64,000 nt of DNA from Pardosa pseudoannulata (taxonomy: Eukaryota > Arthropoda > Arachnida > Araneae > Lycosidae): assembly GCA_032207245.1 (NCBI GenBank), contig CM063504.1, positions 19,890,407 to 19,954,406 of the forward strand, read 5' to 3'. How positions within the stretch are numbered: the stretch's first letter is position 1; every line of letters begins with the position of its first letter. Below, one piece after another: positions 41,305 to 53,300 of this stretch. Position numbers and translations under genes: made by a program. The notes under the pieces were generated by a model. That model saw nothing but the letters and a program-made list of their open reading frames with translations, ran no database searches and was not told the origin of the DNA.

Positions 41305-44300
41305 TAAAACAAATAAAAAATAAAAATAAAAATAAAATATGAAAAACCCCAAAAAAATTATTAAAATTTTATAAAATTGATGTTTGCATCTGCATAAAAA
41401 CTCTCTATCCCTATTTAAACTTCTTACTCTCTATTAAAAACTTTTTACTTTACCACTTTACTATTTTAATTGAAGTCTAGGGCCAAATTGTTATTCCTTT
41501 TATGTAATTTTTATTTTAATTATTGTGTGATACAGCTTTGAGCTAAGGAGCCCCGATCAAACTACTACACTGAAGAATCACTCTTTCACTTAAGCTGCTG
41601 ATCTAAGCGATTTTGATACAGGGCAGATTGTAATGGCTCGGAACAAGTATTTCCGAAACTGCACGACTCCTGGGTTGTTCGCGATCTACAGTTGTTAGTA
41701 CTTATGCAAAGTGGATGAATGACGGTGAAACTAGCAGTAGACGACATGGTGTTGGGAGTCCACACGATATCAAAGAAAAAGTTCGTCGGAGGCTGTCTCG
41801 CATGGTGAAAGAAAACCAGAGCCAGACAATGGTTCAGCTGACAACCCAATACAATGCAGGGCCAAGTAGAATAGTATCGGAGTACACTGTTCAGAGGACA
41901 CTGTTGGATATGGGGCTACGCAGCAAACGTCCCACTCGTGTACCTGTGTTGACCAAGCGTCATCGCCAGCTGCGCCTACGCTGGGCCCAGGAACATCGCG
42001 ACTGGCCCGTGGATCAGTGGGAGAGAGTTTCCTGGTCAGATGAATTCTTGTTTGTCATTCATCACGCCGATGGCCGTGACAGGATACGCCGTCTTCCAGG
42101 CGAACAGTTGTTCCCTCAATGTACAGTAGGTCATACACAGGCCGGTGGTGGCGGTATTATGCTTTGAAGGGGCTTTCTCTTGGGCGTCTCTGGGACCCGT
42201 GGTAGAGTAAACCCTGAATGCTACAGGGTATCTGAACATCATTGCGGACCAGTTGCACCCTTACATGGCCTCTGTTTTACCAGCTGGAAATGGTACTCTT
42301 ACATCTGGTACAATCTGTCTCCGGCCATCTACCAAGGACATGTGGCATCCATGCCAAGGCGGGTTGAAGCTGTGTTGCGCGTCAAAGGTGGGCCAACTCG
42401 TTATTGACAGGTGGTCATAATGTTTTGGATCTTGAGTGCATATAATGCTGCTATATGAAACACATAAAACACAAATTTATATACTGGAAAAGAATTTTTG
42501 ATTAAAATAGCAGACTATTTGATAAAAATTGAGTCGTCCAACAAAATATTTCGAATTCACAGCATACTAACTAATTGTTTTATTTTTTCCATTGTATCTT
42601 TAGAATTTATACAGAAACTGGGTTTTGATTTTACACTTACATGAAATGCTATCTTTGAGAGACAGTTATTTTAATTATACAATGTTGTAGTCAGTTTTCG
42701 CAATTTTGCGGTATTAAATCCTTTGTAACTCGAGATAATACTTTGCGATTATCAAAAGCATACACAGTTTAAGTACAAACACATTAATAGAGAATTTTCA
42801 AAATTTTGAATAAAAAATGCATAAAAATAACATACCTGGAACATTTCAAATTTATTAATTCGATACATAAAATTTAGAACTATGAAATATTACTTTTAAA
42901 AGTTTAAAATAAGAATGTATAGCAAAAAAAAGCAGATTTCAGCGCAATGAAAGAATCGTGTTATTCGAAAAATGTTAATAATAAAGAATATGCCTAACTT
43001 GATTTTCTTTCAGAACAAAATCTCATTTCATATTTGCGGTCAGAATATGTCATTTTATGTATCTTGTCCCCCTACAATACAAATGTGTCTAAAATTTTTT
43101 AACACGCCATCATTAATAATTAGCATATAGCCAGTGATATGACGGGATCAGTAAAATTTTTAATTTTCCAGAATTGTAAAGAACCCTATGAGGCAAGTAA
43201 TTTATTTTATTTATTTATTTATTTTTTGCTGATAATTACCTTTCAACAAAAATAATCGATTAAAATTATCACATATGTACTTAATCTATTATTTAAGTCA
43301 AATAAAAAAGAAAATTATTTACGTTATGTCGAAGTTTAGTGATAAAACGTATGAAAATAATGCAGAAAATATTTAAATAATTTAAAATAAGAAAGGATTT
43401 AATGATATGGTTAAAGGAATGACGTCATAATGCTAGATGCAAAATGCAAAATGTAATTTTTACCTTTTTATTATGTGATAAATTGATACATTTAATCGCT
43501 TGCAATTACAATGGGGCTTGATATAATGGCATTAAACGCTCAAAAAGGGGACGGGGTGGATTTCGAACGTTTTAAAGAGGACAGTATTTTTCGGTACGAG
43601 TGATACGAAGCTTATTCATACCAATTTACTTCAGAATCGGATCTATAGTTTAGGAAAAGATAAACTTTACTCGCTTTGAATTTTGCAAACCCTAACTCAT
43701 CAAAAATCCAATATGGATGTTCTATCCATTCCAGGTCCAACAGCTTCATTACTTCGAGGACAGACGGGCAGATAACTTAGACTATTATTACATTACGAGA
43801 AGAAAGTTTAAAGATACACAACATGAAATGTTTATGTGGCCAGAGACATTCGGAAAGCAATACGTGAATTCAATAAAATAAAAATCATAAAAATTATAAA
43901 AAGTTGAAAAAAATAGTAAAAATTTATTTTAAAAATAATAAAACAACTTTAGGAATAAGAATTTAAAAGAAAAAGCAGAAAATATCAAATTTATTAGACA
44001 TTAAAAAAAATTGGCTGCGTCGGGGATAGAACCATTAACCCGAGAAGTAAGACGATCAAGTGGGTGGACATTCTACTAAACGTACAAAGCCTGCACGTTG
44101 TGAGCAACTAATTAAAGTATGTGAAGTCAGGTAGTCAAGTAGAAACAATCAGAAATTTAAATATTACTCTCCGCTTTTGCCATCCTATCAAGAATGAATT
44201 TCGTATAGAATAAGAGGAAGGATAAGGCTTGAAATAATAGCATTAAACGCTCGAAAAGGGGGGATGGGGTAGATTTCGAACTCTCTTTCAATTTTGCTAA

Positions 44301-47300
44301 TCCTAACTCATGAAAAATCCAATATGGATGCCTATGTCCATTCCAGGTATAACCGCTTCATAAATTCGCTTGACAGACAATTTAGGCTATTATTATATAG
44401 GGGATTCCAATACGTCGTTTGAAGTAGAGTTTTTATTTATAGGATGACCCCTTATAAAAATCATGCTACGCCCTACTGAGAGATCTTTCGATATGTATTT
44501 ATAAAAAAAAAAGATAGTATCGATCGCAGGTTATTACAGCCCCGGATAGAATATTCACAACATCTTCTCTTTTGCTTTGGAATATTTCCTGATATCGTCA
44601 TACTCATTGTGAGAACTTTTTTTAATGTGTGTGAAACACAATTTGTCTGAGGAACTTCAAAGCCATTGTATATATGTTTAATTTATAGAGAGTAGAAAGA
44701 ATTGTAGTTTGCGTTATGTCTCTCTTGAAGGTGGCGGCCTAACATACGCTGTGTCCTTAGTCCATTAAACTTTTGTTTTTAAAAATGCTGAACCACCGTC
44801 ATTTGATTTAGATAGCCATTTTTCTACATGGTGTATCGGCCGGGAATAGGTTGAACTTTGGAAAACTTCTGTGTTTGCAAGGAAACAATGGACTAAGTTA
44901 GTGTGGAGTCAACTGAATAGTGTTTCGATTTGGGTTAAGAATGGAAAGTTCAAATTATCAAGGTATAATGGAATTTCAAATTAAGGTAGGGAAATCTTAA
45001 ATTAATTAGTGATTTCAGTAGTAAATTAAATATTTATTATTGCTGTCTTGGGTGTATTTAAAATTAACTAAAATGGAAAATAGATTGAAACGTAAATTCT
45101 CTACATTGAGATCGTCTATTACAAAGTTGATTAAAGCTATTGAAGATAAATTAAAATGTAAAGTTGAGGAAAATTTGATAAAAGAATTACGGGAATCGTA
45201 TGACTTATTAAACGGGAAGAAAAATAATCTGAGAACGCTTGATGAAGAAGTTCAAGAGTTAATTGATGTTAACTTAATTGAAGATTATTGCTTAAGTGAA
45301 GAATATAATGATAAATGAATAATTGCTTCCGAGGCCAGAGGGCGCTGATGTCCGCACCGAGGTAGAAAGAATTGTAGTTTGTGTTATGTCTGTCTTGAAG
45401 ATCGGAGGACTAACAATACGCTGTGCTGAACCACCGTCATTTGATCTAGATAGCCATTTTTCTACAGAGGGAATAGCCTGAAATTCGAATGCCTTTGAGA
45501 TATAATGTTTGAAGGCTCAAATATGATGCTTAAAATCTTACTTACTTATACGTTTCCAAATGATTTTGAAAGCGTCAGACGTATTGTGAAATGACCTGCA
45601 AACGAATTCTATATATGCACTAGCATTTCCTATAAAGAACAATGAAGATTCTGTAATTGAAGACATAAATCGAGGAGGGTAATCACCTGGTGAACCTGAA
45701 AAATAAAGATTATTTTCTTAACTTTTATTGACAACAAATAAATACTCTCATGTCCATAAATTAAGGATAATGAAGTTCAGGCAATGAAAGAGACAAAAGC
45801 AAAACAAATTTGACTTATTTGTAAAGTCAATTTATTAAACAAAAGGTAAAGAGCAAAAAAGATACTATATGTTTGACATTTTTAATAAAAATTGCGATTT
45901 TTACTCCCTGGAGCAAATTTCAAAAAAAGAACCTATTTACAGAAAACAGTATAACATAGTTAGTATGATGGTTAATACGGAGTATGTCTCCCGGACGATG
46001 CAATACAAGCGTTACAACGCCTACGCATGTTGAGTATCAGATTATCAATCTGATCTTGGGGAAAATTACACCACTCATCAAGCAATGTCCTCCGAAGTTC
46101 CGATAGACAGTTGGGAGGGGGTTGACGGGCTGCAATTCGTCGGCCAAGCATGTCCCACACATGCTCTATTGGATTCAAGTCCGGTGAGTATGCTGGCCAA
46201 TCCATACGGGTGATATCCTCCGATTGAAGGCATTCGTCTACAATGTTTCCACAGTGAGGTCGGGCGTTGTCATCCATATACAGAAATTCAGGACCCATGG
46301 CGCCCCGAAACAAACGTACATGTTGTTCCAGAATGACATCCCGATAGATGTGGCCTGTCATCGTTACACTCTGAACATGCAGGTCAGTTCTGGAACCAAG
46401 AATAATTCCTCCCCAAACGAGCCATCCTGCACCACCGTAACGGTGTCGTTCAATGGTGTTCTCTTGGTTGTAACGGATACCTGGCGCTCTCCATATGAAA
46501 GCGGCGAGAATCAGAATGTAAACTGAACCTGGACTCATCGGAAAACATCACACAAGACCACTGTTGCGGTGTCCACAATGCATGCTCTCTAGCCCAGCAT
46601 AATCGCAGGCGACAGTGAGTGGCGGTAAGGGGAACACATCTGACAGGCCTACGAGCATATAGACCAATGTTCCCTAAGCGTCTGTACACGGTCTGCCTTG
46701 AAACTGTCGTACCGGTAGCTGAAAAGAGCTGACGAGACAGGTCTGATGCTGTGCTCCGTCTGTTTCTTTTGGCAGTAACTGCCAAATACCGGTCATCATT
46801 CGGCGTAGTAACTCGGGGGCGACCTGTGCTGTAACATCTACTCACATTACCATCATGTTTGAATCGTTGCCAAAGCCTGGAGATGACACTCTGGGCGATT
46901 CCAAGTTCCTCGGATACTTCCAGCTGGGTACGTCCACATTCCAGTCGTCCGATAATTCTACCACATAAAAAATCATCCAAATGCTACCTTTGTGCCATAA
47001 CTATGCGGTTATTGCACTGAAAGGCTTTTAAAGCGCTTGTGAACAATTATTTTTCTTTGCTACCATTCCTTATATACCCCTTTCATACACTCTCGTCATT
47101 GTGACGTACTATCCGTGCCATCTGGTGGTTTCCTGCAATTTGCATATTCTTCTTCAAGATGTGTGTGATAATTCTACAGGTGGAATTTTTATTTTAGAGC
47201 TCAATTTCTGTGTGATTCTGAATTATCCTTAATTTATGGACATGAGTGTACTTTTACTCCGATAGGAATAAGCCTAATATCTTCTTCTGTCAAAAGGAAT

Positions 47301-50300
47301 GGGTAAATGTAAATAAAGGAAGATATACATTTGATATATTTAGGAAAGTAAATTTAAAATTACTGTAATAAAGAGATTTTAAATAATGACAGACATCGGT
47401 TAGCTAAAAGATTATTATAATTAAAATCTACTGAACCAGAAAAACAAATTGCTAAGTACAAAACAAGTAAACATAAAACAATTAGCAAGCCAAAATAATG
47501 AAGATTCTACATCTCTGATGGCTGGAGGCTGACTTTTGCCTTTAGCTACTACAGGACTATCCTTCTATTTGTTAAATTACTATGCAAAATTAATATTTTA
47601 TTTTACTTTATAACTGGTCAGAGTAGTTTATTAGTGTACTTAAATAAAATCATTAAATTAAACACTATAAATTGTGAGTGTGGTCAATAGAGAGATTTTC
47701 TACATATATTTTTCTACAAACTTCAATATTTTAATAGAATAGATAAGAATAAAATTTAAAAATAGCTGAAGGAAATTTATAATATCCCCTATATAATAAT
47801 AGCCTAAGTTATCTGTACGTCTGTCCTCGATTTTATGAAGCGGTTGGACCTGGAATGGATAAAGGCATCCATAGTTAGCAAAATTCAAAGAAAGTAATGT
47901 TTATCTTCTCCTAAACTATAGATCCGATTCTAAAATAAATTGGTATAAATATGCTTCATATCACAGCGAAAAATTCTGCCTTCTTTAAAACATTCGAAAT
48001 CCCCTCCTTCCCCTCTTTTCGAGCTTTTAAGTCCATTATTTCAACTCCTATTTTCCCCGGTTAAGAGCAGGCGATTAAATTTATCAGTTTATTCCATAAT
48101 AAATAGGTAAAAATAACATTTTTCTAGCATTATGACGCCATTCCTTTAACCATCTCATTGAATCATTTCTTATTTTAAATTATTTAAATATCGTCTGCTT
48201 TATTTTCATTTTTTTTATCACTGAACTTAGATGTAACGTAAATAATTTTCTTTTATAATTGGCTTAAATAATAGATTAGGTACATATGTGACAACTTTAA
48301 ATTGAATCATCGATTACTTTTGTTGCAAGATAATTCTCAGCCAAACAACAAATAATTTTTTTACCTGCCACATAAGGTACTTTACAATTCTGGAAAATTA
48401 AAAATTTTACTGATCCCGTCATATGAGGGGCTATATGCTAGTTCTGAATAAATAATATTAGTTTCTTAAATTTAAATTTTACACATTTTTAAAAACGTTT
48501 ACTATGTACTAATTTATTTTGATTATATTAAATAGTAAAATAATATACAATAACGTTTGTTATTGTTTGTATTAAAGTTATTATGTTCCTATTAAAAAGA
48601 ATGTAAGACTGAAATGTTAAGCTTGTCTTATTGACTGGGAGGCTATGTAAATGGCTGTTGCCACATGGAAGAAATTTTTCAAGAGAAAAATAAAGACGGG
48701 GTTGTTGGTGGTAGATGAGCAGACTTCCTAATTCACATTTGGCCTTAAGGCTGCCATAAACCTATGTTGGCGTGAGTGTTGGTTCATTCATCGATTAATG
48801 CATTCCTTCTTCTCTCTTCGTTTGTTCCAGATTATAAATATCATTCAATACAGTGTGATGCATATAGGGTGCAAAATTAAGTACTTGACTGTTCTTTTTT
48901 TCTCCTCAATCGTTGGTAGTAAACATATACATCTATTTCCAAAAATGTTTCAAATAAGATAAGCATTTATCTATGGTACTTTTAAGCTTAAAAGTTTAAT
49001 TTTGCGGAAATTAGTAATCGAAATTTTTATACGTTCTTCTGTTTCTATTTAGTAAATATTGAAATTCGTCTTAAGAACCGTAACACAAAATTTTCCAATA
49101 CTCTGTAACAAAATGATAGTATCGAAATATTTAAGTAAAAACTTTTGATCTTTTTCTTCATTCAAGGATTAGTTAACAGATTAATTACAGGAATTTAAGG
49201 TTTAAACCAGTTTGCAGCTTTCCTTTTACGGCAAAGGGGAACGGTATGAGATAAAAAGGTTATTTATTAACCTTTTACAGGCCGAATTCAGATCCAGATA
49301 TATTTTAAATTATTTTTTTACATATCTTGCCTTCTAATGTCTCAGTTAAGATATGTTAGTCATTTAATTGTGGAAAAAAATTTCTTTCACGATTTTCATG
49401 ACGTTCCCAATTGGGAACATTGCCCACTTTTGACTATACACTGGATTCACAAATTGAGTAGAATGATGTATATATTAAATACTAAATAATAAGAACAATA
49501 ATTAGAATGACTTTAAAATTATTTTTTAAATTTAAGTACATATATCAATAAAGTTTAAAACTTATAAATTTAAATGAAAATAACATTTTCTTAAATATCA
49601 AAAACAAGAGTTTATACCTTTATGACATGATATATTGGAAATCAATGGAGATGCAATTTTTTCTTGCACTCATTGTAAGCTAATCTTGCATTTAATTTGC
49701 ACTGTGCACATCTACCTTATGTTGTTTGTACAAGAAAATGACCATCACTTTTTCTCTGTGATATATTGTTCTCGGTGAACTTTGGATTCAGGCTGAAGCC
49801 TAACTTTCTTTGGTGCAATTCTTAGCAGAGCAGTTATAACTTGTTCACAGACAAAATACATTTAACACCTTTCAAAATAATATCTGAGAAGCGAACGCAC
49901 TAGACTGCTTATAGAATTGAAATGCCCTTTCACAAAATTAGGGAATTCCCCTTCATTTCCTACCAAAGGGAAATTTTCTTTCAAGAAATGCTCTCCGTAG
50001 AGGAAATTATTTCGTCGCAGTATAGCGGCAACAGTCCATTGTTCCCGAATGGGAACATCAATAATTAATTAATTATTCCAGGTACGTTTCTGATTATAAA
50101 TGTCGAATTTCATACTTTTAAAAATTAATTAAAGTTGTTTTAAGGATACCAATCGGATTTTAGAAACATTAGATGTTTTTTTTTACATTTATGTGACTTT
50201 TTAATTTGTGCTCTATAGAAAATGATAAAAAGGGTCATTTTTATTATTTTTTATAAATTTTTCTATTAATCATAGAAATATAGCTTCAATTTTAAAATAT

Positions 50301-53300
50301 CGGGTAGACCTTTTACTACATTGGCTATTTTTTGTATCAATATTCATGAAATTTAATTTTAAATAATTTTAATAATATCATGTTCCTTATTGGGAACAAT
50401 GGACTGTAAAAGGTTAATGCCAGTTTGGGAGGCAATTGTTTTTATAGCATTCACCACTAACAAGCCGCAAATATTTGTTGGCCATTTTATTATGGGAGAC
50501 TATATAAGGGACCAACATTACTGCCTAAGTACAACATAAGCAAACAAAGTGGATACTCGTAATTTAGAAGCAGGGGCCAAGCAGAAGATCCCAGTCTCGT
50601 TGTGTCAACTTCAGAGGTACCGTTTGGGAATTGGAAGGACACTGCGACCAAGAACCTGTTTTATGTATCCAAGCTGCCATTAATGAACAGCTCGGATCTT
50701 TGGCCGGCTTGAAACTGAACTCGAAACCCTCCGGTTATGGGTCTAAGGAATTTTCACCCACGAAAACATGTGTGCTTTGATGACATCGGCAGAATCGCCC
50801 CATTTGACCCCTTCCACACGGCATTTCTTAGGAGAAGTAAGAAGCCGGCCGGCAAGGGGAGGGGGGACTGATAAGGATGTTTCGGTGTCGTTGGATGTTT
50901 TTTGCAGGGCCTCGGAGAAGGAGGATGCGCCCTTTCGGTACGGCTCAAGTTTCCAGGCATCCCCCCCCTCCCGAAGAAGGGAGAGATCTGAAGAGGGCAG
51001 TTGGAGTTCAGCGCGGGGAGTCGAGATAGAGCCGTCGGACGAGAAACATCTCTTTGTGCTGATGTGAGGAAAAGACGACGCTCGGTTCTAAAAATCTGTC
51101 TAAGACTGGCTCTGAGACTCACTATGATATTAGATTTTCTTTAATTTTGTTTTTAAAATGTTGTAAATAAATGTGTGTTGTCCATCTAATCCTGATGTGC
51201 CTTAATTTGGGTTATGCATCCCAACGACAGTACACGAACATACCTGCCCCAGTAAAGTAGGCGGGCAGGTTCCACGCTAACATAGCGCACCTAGAAAGAG
51301 GGTGCATTACAATGGGTTCGATGCCTTTTGCGATTGTGTTACCAGGACTACTTTACAGAGCTCATTTTACTGGAAACTACCATATTACTATTAATTTTAC
51401 TATGGAACCCTTTCCCGTTTATAATCAGGGAATCTTCCTTATTTTGCCATAGAAGGAATGTTGCCGCATAATTTCAGCCTTGAGTTACTGTAATTAATCT
51501 ATTGAAAGATCCCTGAATGAAAAAGGAAAAAAATCTTGAAATTTTGTATTTAAATATCTCGGCTAATTTTGTAACAAAGAAGTGGAACATTTTGTGTTAC
51601 GGTTGCCAAGGCTAGTTTTAGTTTATCATGAATATAAGTCTAGGAAACGGGGAAACGTATAAATAATTATATTTAGAAAAATCGAATTTTTTAATTTAAA
51701 AATATCATAAAATACTTATTTATTTGAAACATTTTTTTTATTGGAATGATCAACGATTGCGGACAAAAATAACCGATTAAGTACTTTTCTATGCACTCTG
51801 AACAATATATAAGATAAACTGATTTCATTCTAACTTAATCTTTATTATGATTATGAAACTCTTAAAAAAATCCGATTAAACTATTGATATGATTAGTAAA
51901 GCAAGGGAAAGGTTAAACTATTTTTGGTAAAAAACTTTTTCTGTTAGCAAATGTATTGCTAACAGAATAAACTGCAATAAATATTATTAACTATATATCC
52001 ACTATCATAAAAAGTGGGAATAAAGAATGTTATTTTCACTTATTAATCATATGTTCCGTGTGGGTTAGATTGGGTCGGGATATCAATATGCATTGATCAT
52101 CATAGCAGGTGGACTAGACCAGGTCGGTGTGATAATACACTTACTCACAGATCATCAATAGCTACCACTCAATTAAATGAAACAAAAACTCTGTACCTAT
52201 GAATAACCTCTTTAACCCCTTCCGGTAAAATGACGAGTCTAGCTTATCATTAGTTTTTCATTCCATATCGCACAATGACGAGCTACACTTTAAAGTTACT
52301 GTTAAATATGATAATTAATTTAGTTTAAAATTTCTAGTGTACTGAATTTGGCAACACTTTTATCACTTGTGAAAATCACAAGTGACTATTGCATATTGTT
52401 TACTTGGTACAAGTCATTGCCAAATTAATGAGTCAGATTAAAAGAAAACCTACTAAGAAATGCCGTGTGTGTTACAAGAATCAAATTAAAAGTGAGACTA
52501 CTTGGCGGTGTAAACAATTAAGAATTCCTTTGCACTTTGTTTTGAAAAGTACCACTAGCTTGAAGACTTTAATCTGTATACCTTATTAATGTTTTGCTTT
52601 GATATTTTCTTAGTTTTACTGTTTCTGATATTATTTAACACTATGTAAAAAGTGGATTTTAATTAAGAATATGTAAGAATTGTAAAATGAAACAAGTTTT
52701 TTAAATAAAAATTAAATGGTTATTTCATGCACAGTTTTTCATTATTAAATCATACCTGAAGGGGTTAATACTTACGGAGGCATAGTGCAACTGATACAGC
52801 AATTCATATCAGTAGTAATGGCACCCCATACAAAATGTGCTTTTGTTTAATTAATTTTTTATACATGCTACGGATAATACATTATATAAATGAATGATTC
52901 AGGTAGTCAGGTAGACAATGATTCAGGTATGTTTTATTTCTGACGTATTTGCGTGTAACAACATGCAAATACGTCAGAAGTAAAACATAAAAAGTCTTTG
53001 CTTTTTGGCCCGGAATTTGTATGTTCCCACTGCTGGCATGGATGCTTTAAGCAGTATGTCCCGTCTCGTTGACCTTCGTGTGGCAAAACAATAATAGACT
53101 GTAACGCTGCAGCCTACCAACCCACTTCGCGCTTAAAAGAGCCTCAATTCAGAGAGAGAGTGATAATTTCCTTTTCTCACGGACAAAAGCATCAACTTCC
53201 AATTCTTTTCTTATTTCGTTGTAGTTCTCACGAGAGTTTGGTGACTCATGATGGATTTCAGACCTCGTGGTCACTTATTTTTTACGTTTCGACTGTCCAC

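Larger units (their letters stand above)
44688..45471 (+). mobile_element. Miniature BEL/Pao-like LTR element
   Basis: Two LTRs (44693-44828, 136 bp; 45363-45466, 104 bp with one internal deletion) start TAGAAAGAATTGTAGTTTG and end TTTTTCTACA. Flanks GAGAG / GAGGG form a 4-of-5 target duplication. Right after the left LTR, TGGTGTATCGGCCGGGAAT is complementary to a tRNA-Gly 3' end (one mismatch), a primer-binding site. The interior has a short ORF and no pol. It looks like a deletion derivative or TRIM-like element. Confidence 0.78.

Noticed and set aside
50754..51122. ORFs on both strands in a GC-rich block
   Set aside because: Overlapping opposite-strand frames in GC-rich DNA without start context, domain or splice sites; more likely an LTR-like region.
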